DNA from: Cinclus cinclus
Taxonomy: Eukaryota; Chordata; Aves; Passeriformes; Cinclidae
Length of the DNA: 64,000 nt
NCBI RefSeq assembly: GCF_963662255.1
Contig: NC_085068.1
Coordinates: forward strand, 7,307,740 to 7,371,739
Reading direction: 5' to 3'
The position numbers were made by a program, and so were the translations under genes. Below are positions 33,880 through 45,750 of this stretch, in pieces. The notes under the pieces were generated by a model, which saw nothing but the letters and a program-made list of their open reading frames with translations, searched no databases and had not been told where the DNA came from. The number at the start of each line of letters is the position of its first letter. The first letter of the stretch is position 1.

Positions 33880-34405
33880 GACACAGCACGGACACAGCAC
33901 GGACACAGAATGGACACAGGATGGACACAGGATGGACACAGCACGGACACAGGATGGACACAGAATGGACACAGCATGGACACAGGATGGACACAGGATG
34001 GACACAGGATGGACACAGCACGGACACAGGATGGACACAGGATGGACACAGAATGGACACAGAATGGACACAGCACGGACACAGGATGGACACAGCACAG
34101 ACACAGGATGGACACAGATTGGACACAGGATGGACACAGCACAGACACAGGATGGACACAGATTGGACACAGGATGGACACAGATTGGACACAGGATGGA
34201 CACAGAATGGACACAGCACGGACACAGGATGGACACAGAATGGACACAGCACGGACACAGAATGGACACGGATTGGACACAGGATGGACACAGATTGGAC
34301 ACAGGATGGACACAGCACAGACACAGGATGGACACAGATTGGACACAGGATGGACACAGCACAGACACAGAATGGACACAGATTGGACACAGGATGGACA
34401 CGGCC
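33880..34405. repeat. GGACACAGGAT minisatellite
   Basis: About 45 copies of an 11-12 bp unit, ATGGACACAGG, with CACGGACACAG and ATTGGACACAG variants. Located in the ACAP3-PUSL1 interval. Confidence 0.95.
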
Positions 34406-34689
34406 CTGACCCCCTCCCACACATGGCCCTGACCCCTCCGTCCCTCCCAGCCCCCGGCTGTGCCGGGTGGGTGACCCGAGCGTGTCCCCTCTCCTCGGAC
34501 CCGTGCATTCCGTCCAGCTGGGAAGGACCTCAGGGGCTGCAGACTCGCAGGATCCTCAGGGCTGGAGAGAGCTTTGGGATCAGCTCAGCACCCCCAGAAC
34601 CGCAGCACCCAGAACCAGGCATCCCTTGGGCACTCCAGGTGTGGAGATCCCCTCACCTCCCTGGGAAACCACTCCAGAGCCTGGACACC

Positions 34690-34985
34690 CCAGATTTTTC
34701 AATATTGATCAGAATCTGTCCTGTCTGAGCTTCCTGGACACCCCAGATTTTTCAATATTGATCAGAATCTCCTCTGTCTGAGCTTCCTGGACACCCCAGA
34801 TTTTTCAATATTGAGCAGAATCTCCTCTGAGCTTCCTGGACACCCCAGATTTTTCAATATTGAGCAGAATCTCCTCTGTCTGAGCTTCCTGGACACCCCA
34901 GATTTTTCAATATTGAGCAGAATCTCCTCTGAGCTTCCTGGACACCCCAGATTTTTCAATATTGATCAGAATCTCCTCTGTCTGA
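34690..34985. repeat. Tandem repeat, 48/58-bp unit
   Basis: Six copies of GGACACCCCAGATTTTTCAA, TATTGAGCAGAATCTCCTCT and GAGCTTCCT. Copies with and without GTCTGAG account for the two lengths. It appears to have grown from a piece of the adjoining reverse CR1 sequence. Confidence 0.9.
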
Positions 34986-35450
34986 GTCTCCTGTCCTCCT
35001 CTCACTGCAGGCACAGCAGAAGAGACCAGACCCCACCTGAACAGCCCCTCCTGCCCGGGAGTTGTGAAGTGCTGAGTACCCCCTGAGCCTCCTCTTCCCC
35101 AGCCTGACCAAACCCAGCTCCCTCAGCTGTTCCTCAAAAGCCATTTTTAGCCCTTTGAGATCCTCCTTGGCCTTCCCTGGACAGGCTCCAGCCCCTCGAT
35201 GTCCTTTGTAAAGTGAAACCGTCGGCTCCAGCCTGGGAGCCAGCACCACCTTGTCACCCAGAGCTGGCACTGAGTGCCACATCCAGTCTTTCCTTAAAAT
35301 CCTGCAGGGATGGGGACTCCCCCACCACCCTGGGCAGCCCATCCCAATATCCAGTCGCCCTTTCTAGGGAGAAAATGTTGCCTGTTCCTCATATTTGGGT
35401 GAGGATGGCTCAGAGGACACTCAGCTCGGGTGGACTGTGACAGCCCCAGA
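34986..35450 (-). mobile_element. CR1 LINE fragment, reverse orientation
   Basis: Typical reverse CR1 words in the right order: CCCAGCTCCCTCAGCTGTTC, CTGGACAGGCTCCAGCCCCT, CGATGTCCTTTGTAAAGTGA, CAGGGATGGGGACTCC and CACCCTGGGCAGCCCATCCC. This is the 3' part of the element without coding capacity. Confidence 0.75.
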
Positions 35451-35690
35451 GGACAGCTGGTCGTGTCAGGAGGAATTTTTAATCCCAAGGATGTTAAAGC
35501 AATGTCAAAAGATTGCCCGGAGAGGTTTTGTTGGAAATATTCCTATCCCTGGAAGCATTCAAGGTCAGGGTGAGCAAACTGGCCTGGTGGGAGGTGACCC
35601 TGCTTGTGACAGAGGGTTGGAACAGCTGAATTTAAACTTTCCGATCCAAACCAATCCAGGATTTCTGTGTGTGTGCTCTGCAGGAAGAAC
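35451..35690 (+). mobile_element. CR1 LINE 3' end, forward orientation
   Basis: TATCCCTGGAAGCATTCAAG, GGTCAGGGTGAGCAAACTGG and CAGAGGGTTGGAACAGCTG follow the CR1 3' end in the opposite sense to the neighbouring fragment, so two CR1 pieces meet tail to tail. Confidence 0.65.
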
Positions 35691-36126
35691 CAACCCAACC
35701 CAACAGAGCAGCTCCATAACCAGCAGCAGCACTGGCATCGATCCTGTCCCTCCTTAATCCAATTTTATTTTTTTTTTTTAATTTTTAAGTTGTTTTTTTT
35801 TTTTTTGCTCTGTTTTTTTTTTTTTTTTTAATTTAAGTTTTTAATTTTCCATAGGCAGTGGATTTGCTGCTGCCAGCAGCCACGGGATAAATCTGCAGGG
35901 ATCACCCTGGGAAAGGAGCACATCTGGGTTTGTGGCTGAGCTGAACTCCATTGCCACAGGACAGGCAACAAAATGTGGTGTGGCTTAATGAGGTTAATTA
36001 GTCCTGATACAGCAGCAGCAACCACATCGTTCACTGATGGGTTTAGGTGAACTTTGTCTGAACTGGGAGAAGTGGAAATCCCAAGTTTGGAGGAAATCCT
36101 GCATAATACAGACCTCAAGTAAAGGC
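35691..36126. other. Unique stretch with T runs
   Basis: T runs at about 35768-35840, then about 280 bp of unique sequence. No gene recognised. Confidence 0.5.
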
Positions 36127-36560
36127 GTGAAACAACGGGCCCAGGGTGTCAGAATCCGCGGCCGATGTCACGAGGAGACCTCGCTCAGCCATGAGTGATG
36201 AAATGAGCTGAAATCAGGTGTTTAATACCCTTTTTTGTACCCAAATTACGGCCAAAATTCACCTCTAGACCAAATTCTTGTTTCCATCTGAGCTCCTAGA
36301 AGTGAGAGAAATGGAAACTGCCTGAAAGAGAAATTGCCTGCAGTGGAAATCCCAAGTTGGAAGAAAATCCTAAATCTAAACTGAAGCCACGAAAAAACGG
36401 GCCCAGGGTGTCAGAATCCACGGCAGGTGTCACGAGGAGACCTCGCTCAGGAGTGAGGACAGGAACAGTGGTGAAATGAGATTAAATGAGATGTTTAATG
36501 CCATTTTTGTACCCAAATTACAGCCAAAATTCACCTCTAGACCAGGCTCTTGTACCCACA
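36127..36560. repeat. Tandem duplication of ~260 bp
   Basis: Two diverged copies: AACGGGCCCAGGGTGTCAGA, TGTCACGAGGAGACCTCGCT, GTACCCAAATTACGGCC and AAAATTCACCTCTAGACCA occur at 36133-36270 and again at 36396-36545 with small differences. Confidence 0.85.
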
Positions 36561-36771
36561 CCTTGATTTGTCGGCCACGGCCAAGAGTGAGAGCAAAAAT
36601 CTGAGTTATTTAACAGAGTTATGAGATTCTGGAGTGTTGTGAGGAATTCAGGGAAGGAATTAGCCCTGGCAAACCCTTCAGCCCGGGAGAAGGGCGAGCT
36701 GAACTCTCCTCTCGTGGCCTTTGTCTCGTGGGCTTTCACAGAGCTCAAACCACCCCAAAGCTCCTTTTCCA

Positions 36772-37035
36772 TGGTGCCTTTTTGGGCTTACCTAAAAACA
36801 GAGGCCAGACAAAATCAGGAGAATCAAAAGCAGTTTATTTATATTTATTGAAGGGCCTTCAGGTACATCGCAGGTAGATGGAACCCTACAGGGGCTACAC
36901 CCAAAAACAGACCACGGGTTTTCACACTTTGATAAGTTTGGTCCTTTTGCAGATTGGGGAGGGGTTAATCTTCTAATTACAGCTTCAGGTAATGAAGGAA
37001 TCTACACCGAGTTTGCCCCTCTCAGTTAATTTTTG
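36772..37035 (-). mobile_element. Probable solo LTR, reverse orientation
   Basis: On the minus strand: GTAGCCCCTGTAGGGTTCCA, then CTGAAGGCCCTTCAATAAAT with two AATAAA-type signals, followed about 60 bp later by TCTGTTTTTAGGTAAGCCC. This order (poly(A) signal in R, U5 ending near an AGGTAAGCC-like word) is typical of avian LTRs. Exact ends and target duplication were not resolved; no internal genes. Confidence 0.45.
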
Positions 37036-37665
37036 TTTGTGTTTATTGGGAATCTGTGAGGTGTCCTTGGTTCCCAGGCCTGGAGAGGAATCGTTGTGTC
37101 TGAGCAAAGTGGGAAAGCTGCAGCTCACGCTGAGCACGGAGTTCAGAGTTCTGCGCTAAAGAACTGCAGGGTTATAAATAGATGAAAAATAATTAAAACA
37201 AACAAACAAAAAAAAAAGAAAAAAACCAAAAAACAAAAAACTGAGGCATCCCCAGCAGGGAAGGAAGGGAGTGGCTGCTCCTGCCTGCACAAGGCAGGGA
37301 TTAGGAACCCCCTTCCCCTCCAAATGTGAGATTCACCCCTTTCACCAGAACACCCTGGCCGCCACTGTGTGGCCTGAAAGCTGCCTGCGTTTTGCCACTC
37401 AGTAAAACACACCTCAGACTTGCACGAGGGGGATTTTTTTCCCTCCCTCTCCCCGCTTTACCAATGAGCTGGGTGCCTGTTTGTGCTGGCTTGAGGCTCT
37501 TGCCCGTCCTGATATTGCAGTTCAGCGTTCCAGAACGTGTTTTAAATGCAGATTACGGGCACTGAGAACACCTGCAGCCTTTGTGTTTTACCTCCATCTT
37601 GGTTTATTTTTGTCCCTGGCGTGGGTTTTTCGCCCTCAGCTGTCGTTTATGCATCTTCCCAGGCT
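37036..37665. other. Unique intergenic sequence
   Basis: Single-copy sequence with an A-rich run at 37195-37240. No exon or RNA recognised. Confidence 0.45.
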
Positions 37666-38178
37666 GAACTGGATGGATTGGGGTTGCCTGGAACGCCTGT
37701 TCTGGCAGGATTTGGGTTGGAAGGGAACTGAAAAATCGTTCAGTTCCCAGCCCCTGCCATGGACAGGGACCTTGCACCATCCCAGGCTGCTCCAGCCTGG
37801 TCCTGGCCACTTCCAGGGATCCAGGGACAGCCACAGCTGCTCTGGGAATTCCATCCCAGGGTCTCCCCACCTTCCCAGGCAGGAATTCTTTCCCAATATC
37901 CCATCAAATCCAGCCCTCTGGCCATTCCCTGTGTCCTGTCACTCTGCCCCTTGTCCCCAGTCCCTCTCCAGCTCTCCTGGAGCCCCTTCAGGCCTTGGAA
38001 TGAGCTCTGAGCTCTCCTTGGAGCCTTCTGTTCTCCAGGTTTTTAACACTGCCAGCTCTCCCATCCTGATCCAGCCCTTGGAGCATCTCTGTGGTTTCCT
38101 CTGGACTCACTCCAGCAGCTCCACGTCCTCCTTGGATGGAGGGCCCGGAGCTGGACATGGATATCCATCCCAATAAAC
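37666..38178 (-). mobile_element. CR1 LINE fragment, reverse orientation
   Basis: Recognisable reverse CR1 3' sequence over about 500 bp: CATGGACAGGGACCTTGCAC, CACTTCCAGGGATCCAGGGA, ATTCTTTCCCAATATCCCAT, CTGTGTCCTGTCACTCTGCC, AGTCCCTCTCCAGCTCTCCT and CTCCAGCAGCTCCACGTCCT, in order. No open reading frame of the element. Confidence 0.8.
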
Positions 38179-38466
38179 CACTTTTTGTCCATGGGAGCTA
38201 CATTCCTGCCCTAATCCTTGCATTTTTTGGGCATTCTCATCTGCCTCAGGGGACAACTGCCACCCAAGTGATGTTCTGGAACAGCCTGAGGGATCAATTC
38301 CCGTTAGAAATTGAGGAAAAGCCAGCAGTGAGTGATCAGTTCTCAATAAAAATCAATTCTCAGGCCTGAGGAAGGCAGGGGAAGCAGTGAGCCCCCACCC
38401 GAGAGCAAGGCAGCCTCTTGTGGCCTCTTTGGCTGCTTTACATGTTTTCTTTGCTCAAATCAAGAC

Positions 38467-38504
<38 letters not shown>

Positions 38505-38690
38505 GTTATTTCCTTTCACCCAACTGCGTTTCAGGCAGCACAGCTGGAGAGCTGAGGAGCATCCGAGGTGAATCACAGGGTTCCAGAGGGGTTTGATGTT
38601 TGCACAACATCCCAGCTCCCATCAGCACATCCCCAAATCCCAACAACACAGCCCAGCTCCCCGTGAGTAGGTCCCAGTTCCCATCAGAGC
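38179..38690. other. Unique stretch before the PUSL1 upstream array
   Basis: Contains an (ATT)n run of about 12 units at 38468-38505. No gene seen. Confidence 0.5.
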
Positions 38691-39862
38691 ATCCTGGTCC
38701 TCGTGAGCCCATCCCAGTTCCCATCAGTCCATCCCCATTCCCTATGAGCCCACCCCTGTCCATCCTGGTCCCCATCCCAGTCCCCATTCCATCCTCCCCC
38801 AGCCCATCCTGATCCTCATCCTGATCCCCATGAGCCCATCCCAATCCCAATCCCCATGAGCCAATCCTGTTCCCCATGAGCCCATCCCGATCCCCATCCC
38901 GGTCCCCATCCCATTCTCCCCAGCCCATCCCGATCCCCATCCCGTTCTCCCCAGCCCATCCCGATCCCCATCCCGTTCCCCATGAGCCCATCCCGGTCCC
39001 CATCCCGTTCTCCCGATCCCCATCCCGATCCCCATCCCGTTCTCCCCAGCCCATCCCGGTCCCCATCCCGTTCTCCCGATCCCCATCCCGATCCCCATCC
39101 CGTTCTCCCCAGCCCATCCCGATCCCCATCCCGTTCTCCCCAGCCCATCCCGGTCCCCATCCCATTCTCCCGATCCCCATCCCGGTCCCCATCCCGTTCT
39201 CCCCAGCCCATCCCGGTCCCCATCCCGTTCTCCCGATCCCCATCCCGGTCCCCATCCCGTTCTCCCCAGCCCATCCCGGTCCCCATCCCGTTCTCCCGAT
39301 CCCCATCCCGGTCCCCATCCCGTTCTCCCCAGCCCATCCCGGTCCCCATCCCGTTCTCCCGATCCCCATCCCGGTGCCCATCCCGTTCTCCCCAGCCCAT
39401 CCCGATCCCCATCCCGTTCCCCATGAGCCCATCCCGATCCCCATCCCGTTCTCCCGATCCCCATCCCGATCCCCATCCCGTTCTCTCCAGCCCATCCCGG
39501 TCCCCATCCCGTTCTCCCGATCCCCATCCCGGTGCCCATCCCGTTCTCCCCAGCCCATCCCGATCCCCATCCCGTTCCCCATGAGCCCATCCCGATCCCC
39601 ATCCCGTTCTCCCAATCCCCATCTCGGTCCCCATCCCGTTCCCCATGAGCCCATCCCGGTCCCCATCCCGGTCCCCACCCCGTTCTCCCCAGCCCATCCC
39701 GATCCCCATCCCGTTCTCCCAATCCCCATCTCGGTCCCCATCCCGTTCCCCATGAGCCCATCCCGGTCCCCATCCCGGTCCCCACCCCGTTCTCCCGATC
39801 CCCATCCCGGTCCCCATCCCGTTCTCCCCAGCCCATCCCGGTCCCCATCCCGTCCCTCCCTC
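38690..39862. repeat. CCCATCCC minisatellite upstream of PUSL1
   Basis: About 1.1 kb of CCCATCCCGATCCCCATCCC, GTTCTCCCCAG and CATGAGCCCATCCC modules, 30-60 bp higher-order units, CpG-rich. The G-rich complement has the open frames. Array ends about 430 bp before the PUSL1 ATG. Confidence 0.95.
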
Positions 39863-40294
39863 TCTCCCGGTGCCGGCGGAAGCGGCGGTGCCGGCGGGGG
39901 GAAGGGGCGGCGCTGCCCGGATCGGCTCCATCCCTGCTGCTCTGTTCCTGTTCTGTTCCTGTTGTGCCCGTGTTGTGTCCCTGCTCTGCTCTGTCCCTGC
40001 TCTGTCCCTGCTCTGTCCCTGCTCTGCTCTGTCCCTGCTCTGTCCCTGCTCTGTTCTGTCCCTGCTCTGCTCTGTCCCTGCTCTGCTCTGTCCCTGCTCT
40101 GTCCCTGCTCTGTTCTGTCCCTGCTCTGTTCTGTCCCTGCTCTGTCCCTGCTCTGTCCCTGCTCTGTCCCTGCTCTGTTCTGTCCCTGCTCTGTCCCAGC
40201 TCTGTCCCTGCTCTGTCCCTGCTCTGTCCCTGCTCTGTCCCTGCTCTGTCCCAGCTCTGTCCCTGCTCTGTTCTGTCCCGGCCCAGTCCCGGCC
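39863..40294 (+). promoter_or_regulatory. PUSL1: PUSL1 promoter / 5' UTR region with CTGTCCCTGCT array
   Basis: A short CpG-rich block (CGGCGGAAGCGGCGGTGCCG and GGGGCGGCGCTGCCCGG at 39880-39925, the latter Sp1-like) is followed at 39945-40275 by a CTGTCCCTGCTCTG array in 12- and 17-bp steps, ending just before the start codon. The start of transcription is not visible, so whether the array is 5' UTR or promoter is open. Confidence 0.6.
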
Positions 40295-40353
40295 ATGGTG
40301 TGTGCCCCCGCCCGGTACCTGGTGTTCTTTCAGTACTTTGGCACCAGGTACAG
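40295..40353 (+). CDS. PUSL1: PUSL1 exon 1 (coding part)
   Basis: Encodes [19 protein letters not shown] plus AG of Ser20. Donor GTACGT at 40354. Read-through of the donor would stop after four codons, which supports the splice site. Confidence 0.92.
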
Positions 40354-43300
40354 GTACGTGCTCCCCTAGCCCCGAGCCACCTGCAGGAGCGGAGCAGAGC
40401 CCGGGGCGACCTCGGAGAGCTGGGGAGGGATGGGAGAGAGCAGGGACTGGGAGAGAGCAGGGACTGGGAGAGAGCAGGGACTGGGAGAGAGCAGGGACTG
40501 GGAGAGAGAAGGGACTGGGAGAGAGAAGGGACTGGGAGAGAGCAGGGACTGGGAGAGAGAAGGGACTGGGAGAGAGCAGGGACTGGGAGAGAGCAGGGAC
40601 TGGGAGAGAGCAGGGACTGGGAGAGAGCAGGGACTGGGAGAGAGAAGGGACTGGGAGAGAGAAGGGACTGGGAGAGAGCAGGGACTGGGAGAGAGCAGGG
40701 ACTGGGAGAGAGCAGGGACTGGGAGAGAGAAGGGACTGGGAGAGAGAAGGGACTGGGAGAGAGCAGGGACTGGGAGAGAGCAGGGACTGGGAGAGAGAAG
40801 GGACTGGGAGAGAGCAGGGACTGGGAGAGAGAAGGGACTGGGAGAGAGAAGGGACTGGGAGAGAGAAGGGACTGGGAGAGAGAAGGGACTGGGAGAGAGA
40901 AGGGACTGGGAGAGAGAAGGGACTGGGAGAGAGCAGGGACTGGGAGAGAGCAGGGACTGGGAGAGAGCAGGGACTGGGAGAGAGCAGGGACTGGGAGAGA
41001 GCAGGGACTGGGAGAGAGCAGGGACTGGGAGAGAGCAGGGACTGGGAGAGAGCAGGGACTGGGAGAGAGCAGGATTTGGGGATGGAGCTCGGGAATAGAG
41101 TTTGGAGAGGGCAGGGTTTGGGAGAGCAGAGTTTGGGAAGGAATGGATGAGAACAGTGCTTGGGCTGGCAGAATTTGAGGTAGGCAGAGTTTGGGATGGC
41201 AGAATTTGGACACAGCAGAGTTTGGGATGGCAGAATTTGGACACAGCAGAGTTTGGACATGGCAGAATTTGGAGAGAGCAGAGTTTGATGAGGGATGGAT
41301 TGGAGCGGTGTCCAGGTGAGAGGTGAACCCCTTGCTGAGCAGGTGAGAGCAGGCAGGGAGCTGGATTTGCTGTGCACAGAAGTGTGAGGGGAGGGACAGG
41401 AAACACATAAAACCAGCAAGGAAAAAAGACAGGGAAGGCCACAGAAGAAGGGAGAGGTCTCTCAGGCTGGGGGACAGAGGACAGAGCCCTGTGTTTGCTT
41501 TGTGTCCCTGAGATCCTGGGGAGATCCCAGGCTGCGTCTCCCAGCCCTTCCCAACATCCCATCTGTGCCTGCTCCCAGTTCAGGGCTGTGGGAGGACTGG
41601 GCAGCCCCAGCTGGTGGAACTGGGTTCTTGCACGGGGGCACTGCGGGCTCTGCCCTCAGTTCCTACTCTGAGTAGTTTGGGTTTAGCCCCAGGATTTTTC
41701 TCAGCCCTTCAGCAGCTCGTGTGGATGGAAGTGGCTTCTGTGGCACAGCAGGAAGCTCGTCACAAACTGTCTTTGTGGCCTTTTGGTCGATTGATGGCAT
41801 TCACGAGTCTTGGCCCTAAAACAATTTTATCTCAAACTGATTTAGTTTATCTGCCTTATTCTGTCAGCCTCTGTCTCAAGGGCCAGCCCAGAGAGGAACA
41901 GCTGAAGGGTTATTTAATTTCCAACATCCCTTCTTCAAAATAACCACTTTTAATAATTTGAATCGGTTTAATAACCGGCAAGGCAATTTTCCTGCCCATT
42001 CCTCAGTGTTTGGTCCCTCCAAGTTCAGGGAGTCCCCCAGGAACTCCTGGGGATTTGTTGGTGGACTCTGTCGAGTCCCTGAATGTTGACACACATCAAT
42101 AAATCACATTTGTTTTACTCTGCAGTGGGGTGATGGAGACCAAGAGTGACCAGGCCCTGGTTGGAGTCCAGAATTATTTGGAGGTAGGTCCTTGCTAATC
42201 CTGTTGTCATGAAAATGAAGTTTTTAGGGTCACTTTGCTCAGCTCCAGAAATTCCCAGGGGTAAATATTACTTTGAGGTGGACACCCAATAAAACTTGGC
42301 AGAGGTCTAAACACTGTGAAGTTCAAAATAAAACACCTAAAGTGATGTAATCATACAGGTTCTGACCTTAAAAAGATGTGAACCCTTCAGGGAGACTGAA
42401 ATGAGCCCAGAACTGACTCCGAGAGCCCCTGCTCAGGTTCTGACCCACCTGAGCTTTCTTAGGACTTGTGGCTTTGCCTCCCCTTGTCCTTAAAAGTGCT
42501 TCAGTTCTGCTTCATGTCCAATTCCCTGATGGATTTAGCAGCTGGGTGCTGTCCCCTCCCAGGAGAGGATGTCCCTGACAGAGGTTTTCAGAAAAAAAGC
42601 ACAGCAGGATGTTCATTGTTCCCTGCTGCTTCCATTTTTTTTTTTAAATTTTTTTGGAGTTCTGTTATACCAGGGGGGGAAAAAAGAAAAGTTATGATTT
42701 TGTTATCCCTGCAGTGCTCCCAAAAATTCCCTTGGAGCTGGGAATGGTTTGAGAACTCCAGGTGCTGTTTGGGCTGGCAGTGAGTGTGAACAGGAGTGTA
42801 AAAAACCCCCATTTTCACACCCAGGAGTAGAAAATGGGTCACCTGAGCATCGCAGCGCAATTCTGAATTAAAATGGTAAATTAATTACAAGCTGCTGTTG
42901 AGCTGCTGAGTCTGGAATCAAAAGGAAGCTGAATTATTTCTCCTGTCTTAGAAGCATCACGGAGTTCCAAATGAAGCTTGGAGGATAAGAGGCTGTTGGA
43001 GAGCTGATCTCTGCAGTCAGAGCACGCCTGGGCATTCATTTTGTCACTCAGCTCCCATTTGGGGTCAGTCTGTCTGACCCAAATCACAAATTGCAGCACT
43101 TTGGGCTCTGCAGTGGTGACAGTGTGACAGGGCCAGGACATCCCCGCTCTCCGTGGGGCTGAGAATTCCTGCAGGATTCCACTCAAAAAGCAAAACGTGA
43201 GCAATTACGGCCGGAATCGGAGCTCTCGGGCCGCGTTCGCGCGGCTTCTTTTCCGAGACCGTGGCAGAGAAAGTGTTCAAATATCCTGCAGAGCCTGGAA

Positions 43301-45375
43301 GGAGAGCCCCAGAGGATTTTCTGTCCCACTGATCTCATCCTCGGGACCCCGGGGCTCTGCTCTTGGGGTGAGCCCAGCACTTGTTCTGCATTATCCCAGT
43401 GATGTCTGAACGGGCAGAGGGGTAAGGGTGGGTGACTGGGGGAGCAAAGAAGAGGAGAAAAGGACAAACGTGAGTTTGGTTGGTGTTGCCTTTTCCCAGT
43501 GTCAGCACTTTGCAGGGCAGCTCGCTGCTTTCATGTGGTGCCTCTTGACGCTGTGTCTGTTGGAACCGCGTGGGAAGCCCTAAAGCAGCTTTAATAAAAA
43601 ACTTCTGGGGCCTGCAGGAATTCCTCTTCCTTCCTCCTTTTCTCTGCAGCCTTGAACTTCACTGCTTCCCCCAAAGGCAGGAAGGCGACCGAAGGGAAGG
43701 GCAAAATGCAAGTTGTAATGAGATCCTTATTGTGTTGTGAGGATGTTCAGCCATTTGTTTGCAGTTCCAAATAACCTGCGAGGTGAAGGTTTGGTTTTTC
43801 AGCAGCTGTCCCGTGGAAATTGGAACGGGCCGCTTGGTTTTGTGTCACCTTGTGCTGAGGGAAAATCGCCGAGCAGATTTGTTGGTCACCCTGTGTCACT
43901 GCAAAGTTTGTTGGTTTTATTTTTTTGTCTTTTTTTAGTCCTTGGTGCTGCTCTGTGACAGAGCCCCGGGGCTGTCCAGAGGAAATGGAGCCTTGTTTTA
44001 GTCCAGAGATATTTGTAGGAGCTTTTCATGTCTCCGTGAGGGGGGTGAGCTTTGCTGGAAGCGCTTTATTTCTTGGAGACAAAGAAAATTCCAGGCCTTG
44101 TTTCCCCTGATGGGGAGGTTGGAGCTCGGAGATTTGGCTCCCTCCAGTTATTTATGGGAACTTTTAACATCCAGGACTTGATGCTCTGTCTCTTTTTAGG
44201 AGCTTTTCCTCTCTCCTTGAGGGAAGTGAGCTTTGCTGGCTGCACTTTTATTTCCTGGAGCACTCAGAAACCCAACTTGAAAAAAATTCCAGGCATTATT
44301 TCCCCACCTGGAGAAGTTGGAGTTCTGAGATTTGGCTCCCTCCAGTTATTTATGGGAACTTTTAACATCCAGGACTTGATGCTCTGTCTCTTTTTAGGAG
44401 CTTTTCCTCTCTCCTTGAGGGAAGAGAGCTTTGCTGGCTGCACTGTATTTCTAGGAGAAAAGTCTTGGAGCACTTAAGAGCTCAACTTGAAAAAAATTCC
44501 AGGCATTATTTCCCCACCTGGAGAAGTTGGAGTTCTGAGATTTGGCTCCCTCCAGTTATTTATGGGAACTTTTAACATCCAGGACTTGATGCTGTGCCTC
44601 ACCTCTCAGAAATATCCCTGCTGTAAAGGAAGATCTCACTTTTTGCTGTTGCTTGTGGTAAAAAAAAAAAAAACCTGCTGGGGATTTGCAGAGTTCCCTC
44701 TCAGGCCTGCCTGGAGCCATCTCCCATTTCCCATTTTGCTGGGAAATGCTGCCCAAACTGCTCTTCCCCTCACAAAAGCCTCTTTTGGCCAGAGCTTTGT
44801 GTAAAAGGGCAGGGATTGTTCCTCATGAAAGGAAAAGGGAAGAGGAGAGGAGGGAAAGGAGGAACACCAGCTCCTTACTATGCAAGGCAGCTCTGGTACA
44901 ACCTCCTTCCCCACATCCTTTAAAAAACAGAAAAAAAAAAAAAAATGGAAAAAGCAATTCAAACAGGCAAAGAGAAATGTCATCTCCAGCCTCTGTTTTG
45001 ATAATAATTCCAGTGATGTCAGAGACTGCTTTGGAAACCTTCCCTCCTAACAAAACCCACATTCTCCGCGTATCCTTCCTGGCATTCACTTCCATTTCAT
45101 TTATCCAACTGAAAATGAGCTGGATTTTTAATTCGTTTCAGCTGACATAGCAGCCAGTGAGTCAGGGAGGCTGGGAGGACGCGCAGCCCGGAGCTTGCGC
45201 GTTATTAATTATTAGAGCACCGTAATTAATGAACTGTGCAGCTCCCTGGCAGGGCACTGCATCCCATTCCAGGGCATGAAACCAATCCAGCTGCTGGGCG
45301 AGAGAAATTTATTTTTCCAAAAAAAACCATTTCCAGTGCCTGCGAAGGTCGATGGAGAGTCTAGAGGATTTTTTC

Positions 45376-45407
<32 letters not shown>

Positions 45408-45719
45408 CATCATCATCATCATCATTGAGACTCGAGGAGGAGAAGTGGATGAACTTTTGCTCCCCTGCCACGGGTGATGTTCATGAGTGGGTTCGTTCTT
45501 CCTCCTGCTCCTCCAGCACGGGAGGAAAAAGTGAGCTGGGAGCAATAAAAGCAATGTGGAATGTGGATCCGTATCACTCTGGCATCCAGCAGTGGAAATT
45601 GCAGCGGGATTCAGGCGGTGGAAGCGCTCAGGAAACAGCAGCTGAATGCAGTTAATGCTTTCCTGCATCCATCCCCGGCGTGTCCCAGGGATCTCCTGGA
45701 ACTCTGGGATGCTGCTGGG

Positions 45720-45750
<31 letters not shown>

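Noticed and set aside
32802..34508. Minus-strand 568-codon frame that begins upstream of and overlaps ACAP3 exon 1
   Set aside because: It is in another frame from [15 protein letters not shown] and consists of minisatellite-coded repeats.
38742..41408. Very long minus-strand open frames (up to 888 codons) across the CCCATCCC, CTGTCCC and 17-bp arrays upstream of and within PUSL1
   Set aside because: They run through three unrelated minisatellites, have low-complexity repeated peptides, overlap PUSL1 exon 1 on the other strand and show no domain. Stop-free repeat units explain them.
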